64,000 bases of DNA from an uncultured Pantoea sp. (GTDB lineage: Bacteria; Pseudomonadota; Gammaproteobacteria; Enterobacterales; Enterobacteriaceae): NCBI GenBank assembly GCA_913778495.1, contig CAJYVD010000034.1:186001-250000 (forward strand), given 5' to 3'. The notes beneath the pieces are model-generated. The model did not search any database. It had not been told where the DNA came from and saw only the letters and a program-made list of their open reading frames with translations. Position 1 is the stretch's first letter. Every line of letters begins with the position of its first letter. Both the position numbers and the translations under genes were made by a program. This document shows, in pieces, positions 48,173 through 58,758 of this stretch.

Positions 48173-50299
48173 TTATGCCGAAGTGTAAAATTTCGTATTA
48201 CGCTCGGCCTGCGCGATGAGTGCCGCGCAGGGGGCGAAGCGTTCGCCGTGCTGCTGCATCAGCGCACGGAGTGCCTCAACCACCGTCGCCGCCCCGAGTT
48301 GATCAATATAGCGGAACGGCCCACCGAGAAACGGCGGGAAACCCATACCAAACACCGCAGCGATATCGCCATCGCGTGCGCTGCGAATCACCTGTTCATC
48401 CAGGCACCGCACCGCCTCATTGAGCATCATCATGACGCAACGCTCGGCGACGTGTTGCGCGCGTTGGGTAACCTGCGGCGTAAGGTTCAGTACAGAATAG
48501 ATGGTGGCATCAGCCTGACGTTTGCGCGGCCAGCGGACGGGATCGTAACGGTAGAAGCCCTGACCATTTTTGCGCCCTTTTCGTCCGCTCGCGAGCAGGC
48601 GCGCCGCCGCCGCGGGTGCGCTAAAGCGTGGGCCATAAGCCTGCTCCAGCAGCGGACTGATTTTACTGCCGACATCAATGCCTACTTCATCCAGCAACTG
48701 CAGCGGTCCCACGGGGAAACCAAACGCTACCAGCGCCCGGTCAATATGCTCAACGGGCTCGCCTTCCAGCAGGCAGTGCAATGCCTCATTCAGGTAGGGC
48801 GCGAGAATACGGTTAACATAAAAGCCGGGACGGTCTGCAACGACCACCGCCGTTTTGCCCTGCTGACGCGCAAACTGCACCGTGGTGGCCAGCGTGGCTG
48901 CCGACGTGCCAGCATGGGGGATCACTTCCACCAGCGGCATTTTGTCTACCGGACTAAAGTAATGAAGGCCAATGACATTTCCTGGACGCTGCGCATGCGC
49001 GGCGATATCGGCTATCGGCAGCGACGACGTATTAGAGGCAAAAATGGTGTGCGGCTGACAATGCTGCTCAATCTCTGCCACCATCTGCTGCTTCAGCGCC
49101 AGGTCTTCAAATACCGCTTCAATGACCATATCCCGCTGATGGAAGCCTTGATAATCCACGCCGCCGCTGAGGCGTGCCATTTGCTGCTGGCGTTCAGCCG
49201 GCTTAAGCTGGCGGCGTGCCACTTTTTTACTGAGCCGATCCCAGCTGTATTTCAAGGCGTGATTCACGCCCTCCAGATTGATATCTTTGATGCGTACCGG
49301 TAATCCCGCGTTCAACGCCGTGACGCTGGCAATTCCCCCGCCCATCAATCCGCCGCCAAGCAGGCCAATGTGTGAGAGCGTACGCGGCTCGACGTCTGTA
49401 ACAGGCTCTTTTTTCAAGGCCGTGGAGGCAAAAAACAGGCTGCGCAGCGCGGCAGACTGCGGCGTCATGGCCAGCTCACCAAACGCACGCGCTTCGGCGG
49501 CGTGCCCTGCCCTGCTGCCCTGCTCAAGTCCGGTGCGCACCACAGACAGAATGCGATCGGTGGCGGGATAATTCCCCTGCGTTTTCCGCTCGGTTTGGCG
49601 CTTTGCCAGCGCGAACAGCGCCGAACGCACGCCTGGCGCCTGCAGCAGCCGATCGCGGCGCGACAGCGTGCGCAGCGTGCGCTTTCCTTTATGTACCCAC
49701 GCCACCGCCGTTTCCAGCAGGATCGCCTGCGGTACCGCGTCATCAACTAAACCGAGTTTCAGCGCCTGCCGGGCGCGCAGTTGCTTCCCGCTGAGCATCA
49801 GCGTCAGGGCCTGCTGCACGCCAATCAGTCGAGGCAGCCGCTGGGTTCCGCCCGAGCCAGGCAGCAAACCTAGCTGCACCTCCGGTAGCCCCAGCCGGGT
49901 TTTGTCGTCCAGCGTGCAGATGCGGGCGCTGCACGCCAGCGCCAGCTCAAGGCCGCCGCCCAGGCAAGCACCGTGGATCGCCGCTACCACCGGAAACGGC
50001 AGCGCGGCGATCTCCGCCATGACATCCTGCCCTTGCGTCGCCAGCGCTTCCGCCTGCTGCGCCGTTTGGCAGGCGGCAATCATCGTGATGTCGGCACCCG
50101 CAATGAAGCTGTCGGGTTTGCCGGAGATCAGCACCAGCCCGGCAAGCTGCGCGTGGCTGCGCGCCGCGCTCAGCACCGCGCGGATCTGCGTGACAAACTC
50201 AGCCTTGAGGGTATTCATTTTCTCGCCCGGTACATCCAGCGTAATCACGCCGACGTGGTCCGGACGCACATGCAGTGTAAATGCAGATTCACTCATCAT
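48173..50299 (-). CDS. fadJ: Fatty acid oxidation complex alpha subunit FadJ
   Basis: 708 aa (E. coli 714). N-terminal enoyl-CoA hydratase domain (about 1-190; [18 protein letters not shown]) and C-terminal 3-hydroxyacyl-CoA dehydrogenase (from about 310; [17 protein letters not shown]). Partner of FadI in the anaerobic beta-oxidation complex. Start 50299 overlaps the fadI stop as ATGA; the second ATG at 50296 is equally possible given GGAGG at either 4 or 7 nt. Confidence 0.97.
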   Translation of the reverse strand: MMSESAFTLHVRPDHVGVITLDVPGEKMNTLKAEFVTQIRAVLSAARSHAQLAGLVLISGKPDSFIAGADITMIAACQTAQQAEALATQGQDVMAEIAALPFPVVAAIHGACLGGGLELALACSARICTLDDKTRLGLPEVQLGLLPGSGGTQRLPRLIGVQQALTLMLSGKQLRARQALKLGLVDDAVPQAILLETAVAWVHKGKRTLRTLSRRDRLLQAPGVRSALFALAKRQTERKTQGNYPATDRILSVVRTGLEQGSRAGHAAEARAFGELAMTPQSAALRSLFFASTALKKEPVTDVEPRTLSHIGLLGGGLMGGGIASVTALNAGLPVRIKDINLEGVNHALKYSWDRLSKKVARRQLKPAERQQQMARLSGGVDYQGFHQRDMVIEAVFEDLALKQQMVAEIEQHCQPHTIFASNTSSLPIADIAAHAQRPGNVIGLHYFSPVDKMPLVEVIPHAGTSAATLATTVQFARQQGKTAVVVADRPGFYVNRILAPYLNEALHCLLEGEPVEHIDRALVAFGFPVGPLQLLDEVGIDVGSKISPLLEQAYGPRFSAPAAAARLLASGRKGRKNGQGFYRYDPVRWPRKRQADATIYSVLNLTPQVTQRAQHVAERCVMMMLNEAVRCLDEQVIRSARDGDIAAVFGMGFPPFLGGPFRYIDQLGAATVVEALRALMQQHGERFAPCAALIAQAERNTKFYTSA

Positions 50300-51606
50300 T
50301 CCGCCTCCAGAACCATCGCGCTACCCAGCCCGCCCGCCGCGCAGGCGGTGACCAATCCCAACCCGCCGCCGCGACGGCGCAGCGCGTGCAGCGTTTGCGT
50401 GATCATGCGCGCACCGGTGGCCGCAAAGGGATGCCCGTAGGCGATAGAGCCGCCCTGCACGTTGAAGCGAGCCTCGTCCACCTCGCCGAGCGCGTGCGGA
50501 CGATTGAGCACGTCGCGTGCAAAGCGCGCATCGCGGAACATCTTGAGGTTGGCCAGCGTCTGCGCCGCAAAGGCCTCATGCATGTCGATTAAAGTGAGAT
50601 CCTGTAGCGTAATGCCCGCGCGATCCAGCGCCAGCGGCGAGGCGTAAGCCGGCCCCAGCAGCATATCTTGCCGGACATCGATGGCGGTGAAGGCGTAGCT
50701 GCGTAGATAGCCCAGCGGCGTGATCCCCAGCTCACGGGCGCGGCCTTCGCGCATCAAAATCACCGCCGCTGCGCCGTCGGTGAGCGGCGTGCTGTTCGCC
50801 GCCGTGACAGAGCCGTGCTGACGGTCAAAGGCCGGACGCAGCTTGGCATAATCCGCGGCGCTGGCGTTAAAGCGGATATTGTTGTCCTGAGCGATCGGTG
50901 CTTTCCACGGCGGCACAAAGGCGGGCATGACTTCCTGCGCCAACACGCCTGATTGCCACGCCTGTGCCGCCTGCTGATGCGACCGCAGCGCCAGCGCATC
51001 TTGCGCTTCCCGCGTAATGCCGTGGGTTTTCGCCATCTGTTCCGCGGTATCGCCCATGCGTAAACCGGTGGAGTATTCTGCCACCGCCGGCGGCACCGGC
51101 AGTAAATCGCGCGGCCGCAAGCGGCGTAGAATCGCCATCTTTTGCCCCATGGTGCGGGCCTTATTCAGATCGACCAGCGCGCGCGCCAGCGTTTTACTGA
51201 CGCCAATCGGCAGCACCGATGACGAATCCGCGCCGCCCGCAATGCCCACGTTGATGGTGCCGGCCATGAGGCTTTCCGCCACATTGGCTACCGCCTGAAA
51301 GCTGGTGGCACAGGCGCGGCTCACGCTATAGGCGTCGGTGTGCACACTCAGTCCACTGCTCAAGACGATTTCCCGCGCAATATTAGGGGCTTCCGGCATC
51401 TGTACCACTTGCCCAAACACCAGCTGATCGATGACCTCGACGGGAAGTTCGCTGCGCGCAAGCAGTTCAGATACCACCATTGTGCCTAATTCGAGCGCGG
51501 GGATACCGTGAAAATCTGTCGCCTGGCGGGCGAAAGGCGTGCGTAATCCGTGCGTGATGGCGATACGTTCACCCTGACGCGTCAGCAGCGGCTGCGCTTT
51601 GCTCAT
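50296..51606 (-). CDS. fadI: 3-ketoacyl-CoA thiolase FadI
   Basis: 436 aa, the E. coli length. Thiolase with nucleophilic Cys in [12 protein letters not shown], His in [12 protein letters not shown] and the second Cys in [13 protein letters not shown]. Forms FadI-FadJ. Transcribed first, with a consensus-like FadR operator about 40-55 bp upstream of the start. Confidence 0.97.
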   Translation of the reverse strand: MSKAQPLLTRQGERIAITHGLRTPFARQATDFHGIPALELGTMVVSELLARSELPVEVIDQLVFGQVVQMPEAPNIAREIVLSSGLSVHTDAYSVSRACATSFQAVANVAESLMAGTINVGIAGGADSSSVLPIGVSKTLARALVDLNKARTMGQKMAILRRLRPRDLLPVPPAVAEYSTGLRMGDTAEQMAKTHGITREAQDALALRSHQQAAQAWQSGVLAQEVMPAFVPPWKAPIAQDNNIRFNASAADYAKLRPAFDRQHGSVTAANSTPLTDGAAAVILMREGRARELGITPLGYLRSYAFTAIDVRQDMLLGPAYASPLALDRAGITLQDLTLIDMHEAFAAQTLANLKMFRDARFARDVLNRPHALGEVDEARFNVQGGSIAYGHPFAATGARMITQTLHALRRRGGGLGLVTACAAGGLGSAMVLEAE

Positions 51607-51645
51607 TGCATTTACCCATAATTTATGACCCCAGCATCATTGCCA

Positions 51646-51662
51646 AACAGGTCTGACCTGAT
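51646..51662. promoter_or_regulatory. FadR operator of fadIJ
   Basis: AACAGGTCTGACCTGAT contains the palindromic core GGTC-N-GACC and matches the FadR consensus AACTGGTCNGACCNGTT at 13 of 15 specified positions. Expected to repress fadIJ until long-chain acyl-CoA releases FadR. Confidence 0.85.
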
Positions 51663-51771
51663 CAGTGTTAACCAGGTGCTTCGGCGTCGCCAATAGCGGA
51701 AGAAAAAAAGTGCGAAGGTAAACACGAAAAATAGGCGAATGCTGCCGCACCCAGAGGCGGCAGCGGAGGGA

Positions 51772-52068
51772 TTAGCGTAAACCGAGTTGAAAAATCAGGC
51801 TCTCCGCCTGACAGCAAAATGTAAAGTCAATGTCCAGCTGCAGCGCAGCCCCGCGATCGGTAAAGGTCGCGTGAATCGTGCAGGGTTCCGAGGCAGCTTG
51901 CTGCGCGCGTTCGCCCAGCTGCGTCAGCATCGACTCTGCTGCCGTGCGGTCAGGAAACGCACCCGACCAGTGGGCGGTACAGTCACTGTTGTCGATCACG
52001 GTGCCTATCTCTACACAGCAGCAGGCCGCGATATCGGTGTCACTGCGTGGCTTGACGTTGTCTCGCAT
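51772..52068 (-). CDS. yfcZ: YfcZ/YiiS family small protein
   Basis: 98 aa (E. coli YfcZ 94). UPF0381 protein of unknown function. Conserved features: the Cys-rich start CCCVEIGTVIDNSDCTA and the end LDIDFTFCCQAESLIFQLGL. It lies between fadI and fadL, as in E. coli; membership of the fatty acid regulon is not shown. Confidence 0.9.
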   Translation of the reverse strand: MRDNVKPRSDTDIAACCCVEIGTVIDNSDCTAHWSGAFPDRTAAESMLTQLGERAQQAASEPCTIHATFTDRGAALQLDIDFTFCCQAESLIFQLGLR

Positions 52069-52147
52069 TCTTCTCTCCTCTCAAGGCCCTAAACCCTGAA
52101 CAGGAGTCTACGCCCAGCGCGCAAGCGCAGCCATCTTTTCCCCGCTA

Positions 52148-52163
52148 AGTGACGAATATCACA
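52148..52163. promoter_or_regulatory. Candidate CRP site
   Basis: AGTGACGAATATCACA matches the CRP core TGTGA-N6-TCACA at 9 of 10 positions. It lies 250-265 bp upstream of fadL and about 80 bp upstream of yfcZ. E. coli fadL is known to be CRP-influenced. Confidence 0.55.
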
Positions 52164-52287
52164 CAATAAATTGATTACGGACAATTTTGTGGCTTAATGG
52201 CGTCAGGACGGTGGCAAGATTTTGTTAAGCAGATCTGATTTTGTCGATCAAACTAGAAATATCTGAAAAACATTATTGCAACAAATA

Positions 52288-52304
52288 TACAGGTCGGACC
52301 TATA
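52288..52304. promoter_or_regulatory. FadR operator 1 of fadL
   Basis: TACAGGTCGGACCTATA contains the 11-bp palindrome AGGTCGGACCT, a strong FadR match, about 110 bp upstream of the fadL start. Confidence 0.82.
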
Positions 52305-52311
52305 CTCGTCG

Positions 52312-52328
52312 CACTGGTCTGATATGTG
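52312..52328. promoter_or_regulatory. FadR operator 2 of fadL
   Basis: CACTGGTCTGATATGTG has a perfect left half (ACTGGTC-N-GA) and a degenerate right half, 24 bp after operator 1. E. coli fadL also has two FadR sites. Confidence 0.6.
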
Positions 52329-52412
52329 TCGCTGTCATCAGTCCCTACAATCCGCCGTCCTTTGTTACGCGTCGTAACATCGTTTAAAAATAATTAAGAT
52401 GAGGTTGTGGTC

Positions 52413-53705
52413 ATGAACCATAAGAACCTGTTTGCAAAGTCAGCTGTGGCAGCTGCGTTGGCGCTTGTCTCTTCCCATGTTTACGCCGCAGGCTTTCAAC
52501 TCAATGAATTTTCCTCTATTGGATTAGGCCGCGCTTATTCTGGTGAAGGTGCGATGGGCGACACCGCCGCTTCGGCTAGCCGCAACCCGGCAACCATGGC
52601 GCTGATGGATCGCCCCGCGTTCTCGATCGGGGCGGTTTACATTGACCCGGATGTGAATATCAGCGGCCGCAGCCCGTACACCGGCAACAGCCTTGACGCG
52701 AATAACATTGCCCCGAATCAGTGGGTACCGAATATTCACTACGTACAGCCCATTAACGATCAATGGTGGGTTGGCGCCTCTGTTACGTCTAACTACGGAC
52801 TCGCCACGGAATTTAATAATAATTATGCCGCAGGGGGATTAGGCGGGAAAACCGACCTGACCACCGCCAACGTTAACCTCAGCACCGCCTACCGTTTAAA
52901 CGAACACTTCAGCTTCGGCGTGGGTTTTGACGCCGTCTATGCAAAAGCAAAAATTGAGCGCTACGCCGGAGAAGTCGGTCAAATTGCCGGTTTGCCGCTG
53001 CCCGCAGACACCCAAATGGCGCGTCTGAAAGGCAACGAGTGGGCTTACGGCTGGAACGCCGGTATACTGTATGAAGTGGATGACAATAATCGCTTCGGCT
53101 TTACTTATCGCTCAGAAGTCAAAGTGGACTTTGACGGCGAATACCGCAGCAATCTTCCAAGCGCCATTAACAACTCACCGCGCGCCGTGGCGGCAGGCTT
53201 GCCGTTCGGCACCAATGGCGCAACCATTCCGGGTTCATTAACCCTCAACCTGCCGGAGATGTGGGAAGTGTCTGGCTGGCATAAAGTGGCGCCGCAGTGG
53301 GCGGTACACTACAGCCTGGCGTATACCAGCTGGAGCCAGTTCCAGGAGCTGAAAGCCACAGGCAGCAACGGACAGCAGCTGTTCTACAAAGATGAAAGCT
53401 ATCACGATGCATATCGCATCGCGCTGGGCACCACCTATACCTATGATGCGAACTGGACGTTCCGCACCGGTATCGCCTTTGATGATAGCCCCGTCCCCGC
53501 CGACAAACGTTCCATCTCAATTCCGGATCAGGATCGTCTGTGGCTGAGCGCCGGTGCTTCTTACGCGTTTAACGATGATGCGTCAGTGGATGTGGGCGTT
53601 TCTTACATGCATGGGCAGAAAGTCACCGTACAAGAAGGCACCTATACCTTCAATTCAGAAGGCAAAGCCTGGCTCTACGGCGCCAACTTCAACTACAAAT
53701 TCTGA
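52413..53705 (+). CDS. fadL: Long-chain fatty acid outer membrane transporter FadL
   Basis: 430 aa (E. coli 446). 14-strand outer membrane beta-barrel with the N-terminal hatch. Signal peptide of 25 residues ending HVYA, mature start [19 protein letters not shown]; the hatch NPA motif is [10 protein letters not shown]. The C-terminus ends in Phe (GANFNYKF) as needed for Bam insertion. It is shorter than E. coli mainly in one loop after the GEVGQIAG segment. ATG at 52413 has GAGG 8 nt upstream; GTG at 52407 is less likely. Confidence 0.95.
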   Translation: MNHKNLFAKSAVAAALALVSSHVYAAGFQLNEFSSIGLGRAYSGEGAMGDTAASASRNPATMALMDRPAFSIGAVYIDPDVNISGRSPYTGNSLDANNIAPNQWVPNIHYVQPINDQWWVGASVTSNYGLATEFNNNYAAGGLGGKTDLTTANVNLSTAYRLNEHFSFGVGFDAVYAKAKIERYAGEVGQIAGLPLPADTQMARLKGNEWAYGWNAGILYEVDDNNRFGFTYRSEVKVDFDGEYRSNLPSAINNSPRAVAAGLPFGTNGATIPGSLTLNLPEMWEVSGWHKVAPQWAVHYSLAYTSWSQFQELKATGSNGQQLFYKDESYHDAYRIALGTTYTYDANWTFRTGIAFDDSPVPADKRSISIPDQDRLWLSAGASYAFNDDASVDVGVSYMHGQKVTVQEGTYTFNSEGKAWLYGANFNYKF

Positions 53706-53717
53706 TGCCGCGAGCAT

Positions 53718-53752
53718 AAAAAAAACGGCGACCACGAGGTCGCCGTTTTTTA
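53718..53752. terminator. Bidirectional terminator between fadL and mlaA
   Basis: CGGCGACC-ACGA-GGTCGCCG is a perfect 8-bp stem flanked by eight A residues on the left and a T-run on the right, so it can terminate both convergent genes. Confidence 0.92.
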
Positions 53753-53779
53753 TGGTGCGCTCACGCTGCGCTGACAGGC

Positions 53780-54547
53780 TTATTCCGCGTCGATCTCTTT
53801 TAAATCGTCCTGAATTGCGCTGGCGTTAGGGTTCTCTTCAGGCTTGAGCTTGCCGCCGTTAGCGATAAAGTCATTGCGCTGGAAGTAGGCGTTACGAATA
53901 AAGGCGTAAGGATCGGGCTGCTGGCGCAAAATCGCATCGGAATCCAGTAACTGGGCGCGCGTCTCAACGCCTTCCAGCGTCCATTTGCCAATCGACATCG
54001 GCCAGGTCAGCCAGCTCAGCACCGGATAGAGCGTATCAACATAGTCGCCTCCGTCCTGACGCACGGTAAAGCTGCCGTAGCCCGGCAGTACCACGTAAGG
54101 ACCATAGCCGACACCATAGTGGCCCAGCGTACTGCCGAAGTGGTGCGGCACTTCACGCGCCAACTGCGGATTGGCTCTTCCCGCCACGTCGATAAAGCCG
54201 CCTAAGCCCAACACGCTGTTGAGGAAAAAGCGCGTGAAGTGAATACCCGCTTGACGCGGCTCGCCCACCAGAATCGCGTTCAGCATACTGGCAGGCTCAT
54301 CCAGGTTGGACAGGAAATTGCTCAGGCTACCGCGAGCGGGCGCCGGCACGTAGTCGCGCCACGCCACGGCCACCGGCCGCAGCACATAGGGATCCAGCAC
54401 GCCGTAGTTGAAGTTAAACATCGTGCGGTTGAAGCCTTCCAACGGATCGCTGCGCTGAGCAGGCTCGGCGTTGTCAGCCGGTTTGGAGCTGGCGCATCCC
54501 ACCAGCATTACGCTGGCCAGCGCCAGACCGGTCAGGCGAATAGTCAT
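53780..54547 (-). CDS. mlaA: Outer membrane lipid asymmetry lipoprotein MlaA (VacJ)
   Basis: 255 aa (E. coli 251). Outer-membrane lipoprotein that removes mislocalised phospholipids from the outer leaflet together with porins and hands them to MlaC. Lipobox LVGC with lipidated C18. Family stretches SDPLEGFNRTMFNFNYGVLD and FFLNSVLGLGGFIDVAG are intact. The start at 54547 gives a normal lipoprotein signal; six upstream residues of the longer frame do not. Confidence 0.96.
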   Translation of the reverse strand: MTIRLTGLALASVMLVGCASSKPADNAEPAQRSDPLEGFNRTMFNFNYGVLDPYVLRPVAVAWRDYVPAPARGSLSNFLSNLDEPASMLNAILVGEPRQAGIHFTRFFLNSVLGLGGFIDVAGRANPQLAREVPHHFGSTLGHYGVGYGPYVVLPGYGSFTVRQDGGDYVDTLYPVLSWLTWPMSIGKWTLEGVETRAQLLDSDAILRQQPDPYAFIRNAYFQRNDFIANGGKLKPEENPNASAIQDDLKEIDAE

Positions 54548-54582
54548 TGTTCTCTCCCTGTGCAAACAAAGAAGGTATCACT

Positions 54583-55794
54583 TCAGGGCTGCTGTTGATT
54601 GATCTCCACAGCCAGTGGCTGCTGCCCATCCCACGGCGTAACCGCGCTCACACCAAACCAGTCACCGGACTGCGGATTGGCGCTGCCATCGCGCGAAATA
54701 CGCGCCCTTACCTGCACCTGATGCTGCGCCGAAAGCAGGCGATCGGGCATCATGGTATTGCTGTCATCCAGCGTAAGCGAAAGCGGAAAGTGACTGAGCG
54801 GCAGACGTTTAACCGCCACCGGTACCGGTGATACACCGTCAGACACAGAAATATACAACACTCCGCCCGGCGGTAACATTTTTTCTGCCTGTGGCGCTAA
54901 GCGCACCGACAACGCCAGCGGGCGCGTCTGCTCACCGGCATCGGCTTTCGCCTGCTCGATACTGCGCTCAATCAGTGTAATGCGTTTATCGCCAGGCGGT
55001 AGCGCGGTTAGCATCCTTTGCCACGTGGTGATTGCCTCCGCATACTGCTGCAACGTAAACGCGTTATAGGCGAGCAAGCCGAGCGTACGCAGATCGTGCG
55101 GATCGCGCGCCGCGAGGGCCTTGAGCACCACGCTGGCCTGACGGTTATCCTGCGGATCGCTTGATCGGGTTAACACTTCCGCATAATCCTGCTGCAGTGC
55201 CTCATTATTCGGGCTCAGCTGCAGCGCACGTTCAAACGCCTGACTGGCGAGCGTGGCATTGTTGAGCACCATCCCCAACCGCCCAAGCATCGTCCAGCCG
55301 TTGAGATCGCGCGGAGTGTCCTGCAGCGCGCTGCGCAGCCCCAGCTGCAGCCGCGCCAGCTCCTCCATGCTCAGCGGCTGAGCGTGAGGATCCATCAGGC
55401 GCGCGCGCAGTGCCGGATAAGCGTTTTGTACGCTGCTCCAGCTGGCGAACTGCGTCAGGCCGCCGACGTACAGATACATGCCGACACTCAGCACCACCAG
55501 CACCAGCGCACCGGGGAGCAGCACCCATCGGCGCGTGGGCCGCGCGTTGACGGCGTCATGGTCCGGTACGTCGGCCAGCAGCGTATGCTGTAGCTCGCGC
55601 ACCATGTCGTCGCGTTCACCCACCACGCCCTCTTCTTCATCACGCGTCAGCTCGCGCAGACGCTGTTGGTAAAAGGCAGTATTAAGGCGATCGCGATCGC
55701 CCTGGTGCGCAGTGCGCTGACGCCAGCCGGCTGCAAGAAACAGCGTCAGCGCGGCGGCCAGCAAAATAATCACGGTAAGAAAAAATTCCGACAT
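54583..55794 (-). CDS. ccmI: Cytochrome c maturation chaperone CcmI
   Basis: 403 aa. Two N-terminal transmembrane segments (FFLTVIILLAAALTLFLAAG and WVLLPGALVLVVLSVGMYLY) flank a short cytoplasmic domain; a TPR-containing periplasmic domain and a beta-rich C-terminal domain follow. In the Ccm system it presents apocytochrome c to the ligation machinery. In E. coli this part is fused to CcmH; here the two are separate proteins, sharing one base at 55794. Last gene of the ccm operon. Confidence 0.93.
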   Translation of the reverse strand: MSEFFLTVIILLAAALTLFLAAGWRQRTAHQGDRDRLNTAFYQQRLRELTRDEEEGVVGERDDMVRELQHTLLADVPDHDAVNARPTRRWVLLPGALVLVVLSVGMYLYVGGLTQFASWSSVQNAYPALRARLMDPHAQPLSMEELARLQLGLRSALQDTPRDLNGWTMLGRLGMVLNNATLASQAFERALQLSPNNEALQQDYAEVLTRSSDPQDNRQASVVLKALAARDPHDLRTLGLLAYNAFTLQQYAEAITTWQRMLTALPPGDKRITLIERSIEQAKADAGEQTRPLALSVRLAPQAEKMLPPGGVLYISVSDGVSPVPVAVKRLPLSHFPLSLTLDDSNTMMPDRLLSAQHQVQVRARISRDGSANPQSGDWFGVSAVTPWDGQQPLAVEINQQQP

Positions 55795-56249
55795 TACGGC
55801 TTCCCGTCACGTTGAAGAATGGCCGCCAACCGCTGCTGTTCGCGCGCATCAAGCGCCTGACTCGCACTGTTGCGTCGGCTGCGCAGAAGGATCACCAGCG
55901 CGCCCAGCAGCACAAAAATCGCCGGGCCGGCCCACAAAATCACGGTGGACGGCGTAACAGGCGGCTCGTAGGTAACGAAATTGCCGTAGCGCGCCACCAT
56001 ATAATCAATGATTTGCTGGCGGCTCTGGCCCTGCTGTATCAGCGTATAGACCTTTTTGCGCATGTCGGCGGCAATCATGGCGTTGGAGTCGGCAATGCTG
56101 TTGTTCTGACACTTTGGGCAGCGCAGCGAAGCGGTAAGATCGCGGTACTGCGCTTCCTGCTGCGGCGAGGCGAAAGATAAGGTATCAATCGCCGCCCATA
56201 CCGACGCGCTGAGCATCAGGCCCAGCAGGACGAGCATGATCCGTTTCAT
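55794..56249 (-). CDS. ccmH: Cytochrome c maturation thioredoxin-like protein CcmH
   Basis: 151 aa. Signal sequence of about 19 residues, then the periplasmic three-helix domain with C44 and C47 in LRCPKCQNNSIADSNA, and a C-terminal transmembrane segment. Keeps apocytochrome heme-binding cysteines reduced. Start at 56249 overlaps the ccmG stop as ATGA. Confidence 0.95.
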   Translation of the reverse strand: MKRIMLVLLGLMLSASVWAAIDTLSFASPQQEAQYRDLTASLRCPKCQNNSIADSNAMIAADMRKKVYTLIQQGQSRQQIIDYMVARYGNFVTYEPPVTPSTVILWAGPAIFVLLGALVILLRSRRNSASQALDAREQQRLAAILQRDGKP

Positions 56250-56803
56250 ACGCCCGCCCCCCGACTGTATTTGTCCCACAGCGGTTTCACCTCTTCGCGC
56301 CACACGCGGGCGTTCAGATCACCCGCGTGGCGATAGCGGATAATGCCCTGTCCGTCGATCAAGAAGGTCTCCGGCGCGCCGTAAACACCCAGATCCAGCC
56401 CTAACATACCGTCACCGTCGTACAGGCTTAGCGCATACGGATTTCCGAGCGTATTAAGCCAGGTCACCGCTTTGGTGCGATCGTCTTTGTAGTTCAGCCC
56501 CACCACGCGAATGCCTTGTGCGGCCAGCGAATTGAGGTACTGATGCTCCGCGCGACAGGTCGGACACCAGGTCGCCCACACGTTTAGCAGGATCGGTTTA
56601 CCGTCCGTGAGCGCCTGCTGATCGTAGAGTTTGCCGGGCTGATCCAGCGCTTCAAGCTTGAAGCGCGGCACCGGTTTCCCAATCAGCGCGGACTCCAGCC
56701 GCGTGGGATCGTCGCCATCCGCGTTACGCGTCAGCTGCCACAGCAGCGCCGCCGCGAGCAGCAAAAACAGGATCAGCGGAATAAACAGCCTCTTTTTCTT
56801 CAT
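56246..56803 (-). CDS. ccmG: Cytochrome c maturation thiol:disulfide interchange protein CcmG (DsbE)
   Basis: 185 aa, the E. coli length. One N-terminal membrane anchor, then a thioredoxin fold with catalytic C80 and C83 in NVWATWCPTCRAEH. The start at 56803 overlaps the ccmF stop as ATGA. The longer frame to 56905 lies inside ccmF. Confidence 0.95.
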   Translation of the reverse strand: MKKKRLFIPLILFLLLAAALLWQLTRNADGDDPTRLESALIGKPVPRFKLEALDQPGKLYDQQALTDGKPILLNVWATWCPTCRAEHQYLNSLAAQGIRVVGLNYKDDRTKAVTWLNTLGNPYALSLYDGDGMLGLDLGVYGAPETFLIDGQGIIRYRHAGDLNARVWREEVKPLWDKYSRGAGV

Positions 56804-58758
56804 GCCTGCGCCTCCTGCGGCGTTTTCTTGCGGGCGCGATAGCGCGGATCGAGCAGGCACAGCAGCCCGCCCAGCGCCATAAACACGCCGCCAAACCAGA
56901 TCCAACGCACAAAGGGTTTGTAATAAATACGCACCGCCCAGGCACCATCATCCAGCTCCTCTCCCAGCGCCGCGTAGAGATCGCGCGTGAAGCCGCCGCT
57001 GATCGCCGCCTCGGTCATCATGGTGCGGGCCGCCGTATAAAAGCGTTTCTCGGCGCGCAGTTCCGCTTCCGGTTTACCGTCACGCGTAACGTCGATCAGC
57101 GCGACGCCGCCGCTGTAGTTCGGGCCTTGCAGATCGTGCACGTCGCGGAAAACAAAGTGATAGCGATGAATATCCAGCGTATCGCCGGCCTTCATGCGTA
57201 CATCGCGCTCAACGCTGTACTGCGTGCTAAAGGCGATGCCCACCACCGTCACCGCCACGCCGAGATGGCCAAGCACCATGCCCCAGTGGCTGCGCGAGAG
57301 ATGACGCAGGCCGTTAAGCAGCGAGTGGCGATGGGTGGCGCGCTCGTGCAATTCCATTAGCGTCAGTAGCGTCACCCACACCGCCATCAGCAGGCCAATG
57401 ACCGTCATGGCCTCAATGCGATCTTCCAGCAGCCACGGCAGCGTCACGGACAGCAGCAGCGTCACCACCAGTGCCACGCCCAAGCGCCGCACTAATTTCT
57501 GCGGCTCATCACGCCGCCAGCGCACCAAGGGGCCAATGCCGAGCAGCAGCGCCAGCGGCGCCATCAGCCAGGTAAAAAGGGTATTAAAGAAAGGTTCGCC
57601 CACGGAAATGGTGCCGAGCCCAAGCTGCTTATGCACCAGCGGCAATAGCGTCCCCAGCAGCACCACCAGCATGGCAGCAATCAGCAGCACGTTGTTGCCC
57701 AGCAGGAACGACTCGCGTGACCAGGCCTGGTTCTGTACCCGACTGCGTACCTGTCCGCCTTTGAGGGCGTAAAGCAGCAGCGAACTGCCGATCACGATGA
57801 TCAGAAACGCCAGAATAAACATGCCGCGCGCCGGATCGGACGCAAACGCGTGCACGGAGACCAATACCCCGGAACGCACCAAAAAGGTCCCTAACAGGCT
57901 GAGCGAGAACGCGGTTATCGCCAGTAGCACCGTCCAGGACTTGAAGCTGCCGCGCTTTTCCGTGACCGCCAGCGAGTGCATCAGGGCCGTGCCCGCCAGC
58001 CACGGCATAAAGGAAGCATTTTCCACCGGATCCCAGAACCACCAGCCGCCCCAGCCCAGCTCGTAGTAAGCCCATGCCGACCCCAGCACGATGCCGATGG
58101 TCAGGAAAATCCACGCCGCCGTGGTCCATGGACGCGACCAGCGCGCCCAAGCGGTATCCAGGCGTCCGGTCATCAACGAGGCGATGGCAAACGCAAAAGC
58201 AACGGAAAAGCCCACGTAACCCATATAGAGCAGCGGCGGATGGAAGATCAGCCCGATATCCTGCAGCATCGGGTTCAGATCGCGTCCCTCAATCGGGAAG
58301 TCCGGCAGCGTGCGGGTAAAGGGGTTGGAGGTGAGCAAAATAAACAGCAGGAAGCCGAAGGTGATCATGCCCATTACCGCCAGCACGCGCGCCAGCGCAT
58401 CCTGCGGCATCCCCCGACTGAATTTCGCCACGGCCACCGTCCAGGTACTTAACAACAGTACCCACAGCAGCAGCGAACCTTCATGCGCCCCCCAGGTGGC
58501 GGCGATACGGTAGTAAATCGGCAGCAGCGTGTTAGCGTTGTTGGCGACGTACGCCACGGTAAAATCCGTGACGATAAAAGCGTGTACCAGCACTAAAAAC
58601 GCGGCGAAAATAGCGGCAAACAGCCCCCACGCCAGCGGCCGCGCGGTGGCCATCAGGCGGCCATCCTGGCGTGCAGCACCCCACAGCGGATAGATGCTCA
58701 ACAACAGCGCCAGCGCCAGCGCCAGGCAGAGCAGAAACGTGCCTATTTCCGGCATCAT
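56800..58758 (-). CDS. ccmF: Heme lyase CcmF
   Basis: 652 aa (E. coli 647), many transmembrane segments. Attaches heme from CcmE to apocytochrome c. The tryptophan-rich WWD motif is [20 protein letters not shown], near residue 230; the periplasmic loop and the flanking conserved histidines are also seen. Overlaps ccmE by 4 bp. Confidence 0.97.
   Translation of the reverse strand: MMPEIGTFLLCLALALALLLSIYPLWGAARQDGRLMATARPLAWGLFAAIFAAFLVLVHAFIVTDFTVAYVANNANTLLPIYYRIAATWGAHEGSLLLWVLLLSTWTVAVAKFSRGMPQDALARVLAVMGMITFGFLLFILLTSNPFTRTLPDFPIEGRDLNPMLQDIGLIFHPPLLYMGYVGFSVAFAFAIASLMTGRLDTAWARWSRPWTTAAWIFLTIGIVLGSAWAYYELGWGGWWFWDPVENASFMPWLAGTALMHSLAVTEKRGSFKSWTVLLAITAFSLSLLGTFLVRSGVLVSVHAFASDPARGMFILAFLIIVIGSSLLLYALKGGQVRSRVQNQAWSRESFLLGNNVLLIAAMLVVLLGTLLPLVHKQLGLGTISVGEPFFNTLFTWLMAPLALLLGIGPLVRWRRDEPQKLVRRLGVALVVTLLLSVTLPWLLEDRIEAMTVIGLLMAVWVTLLTLMELHERATHRHSLLNGLRHLSRSHWGMVLGHLGVAVTVVGIAFSTQYSVERDVRMKAGDTLDIHRYHFVFRDVHDLQGPNYSGGVALIDVTRDGKPEAELRAEKRFYTAARTMMTEAAISGGFTRDLYAALGEELDDGAWAVRIYYKPFVRWIWFGGVFMALGGLLCLLDPRYRARKKTPQEAQA

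Larger units (their letters stand above)
52069..52412. promoter_or_regulatory. yfcZ-fadL divergent regulatory region
   Basis: 344 bp without a gene. Contains a CRP-like site at 52148-52163 (AGTGA-N6-TCACA) and two FadR-like operators at 52288-52304 and 52312-52328, followed by the fadL leader and ribosome binding site GAGG at 52401. Confidence 0.7.

Noticed and set aside
48248-49303. 351-codon ORF antisense to fadJ
   Set aside because: Fully within fadJ, no recognisable motifs, no ribosome binding site context that outweighs the conserved gene.
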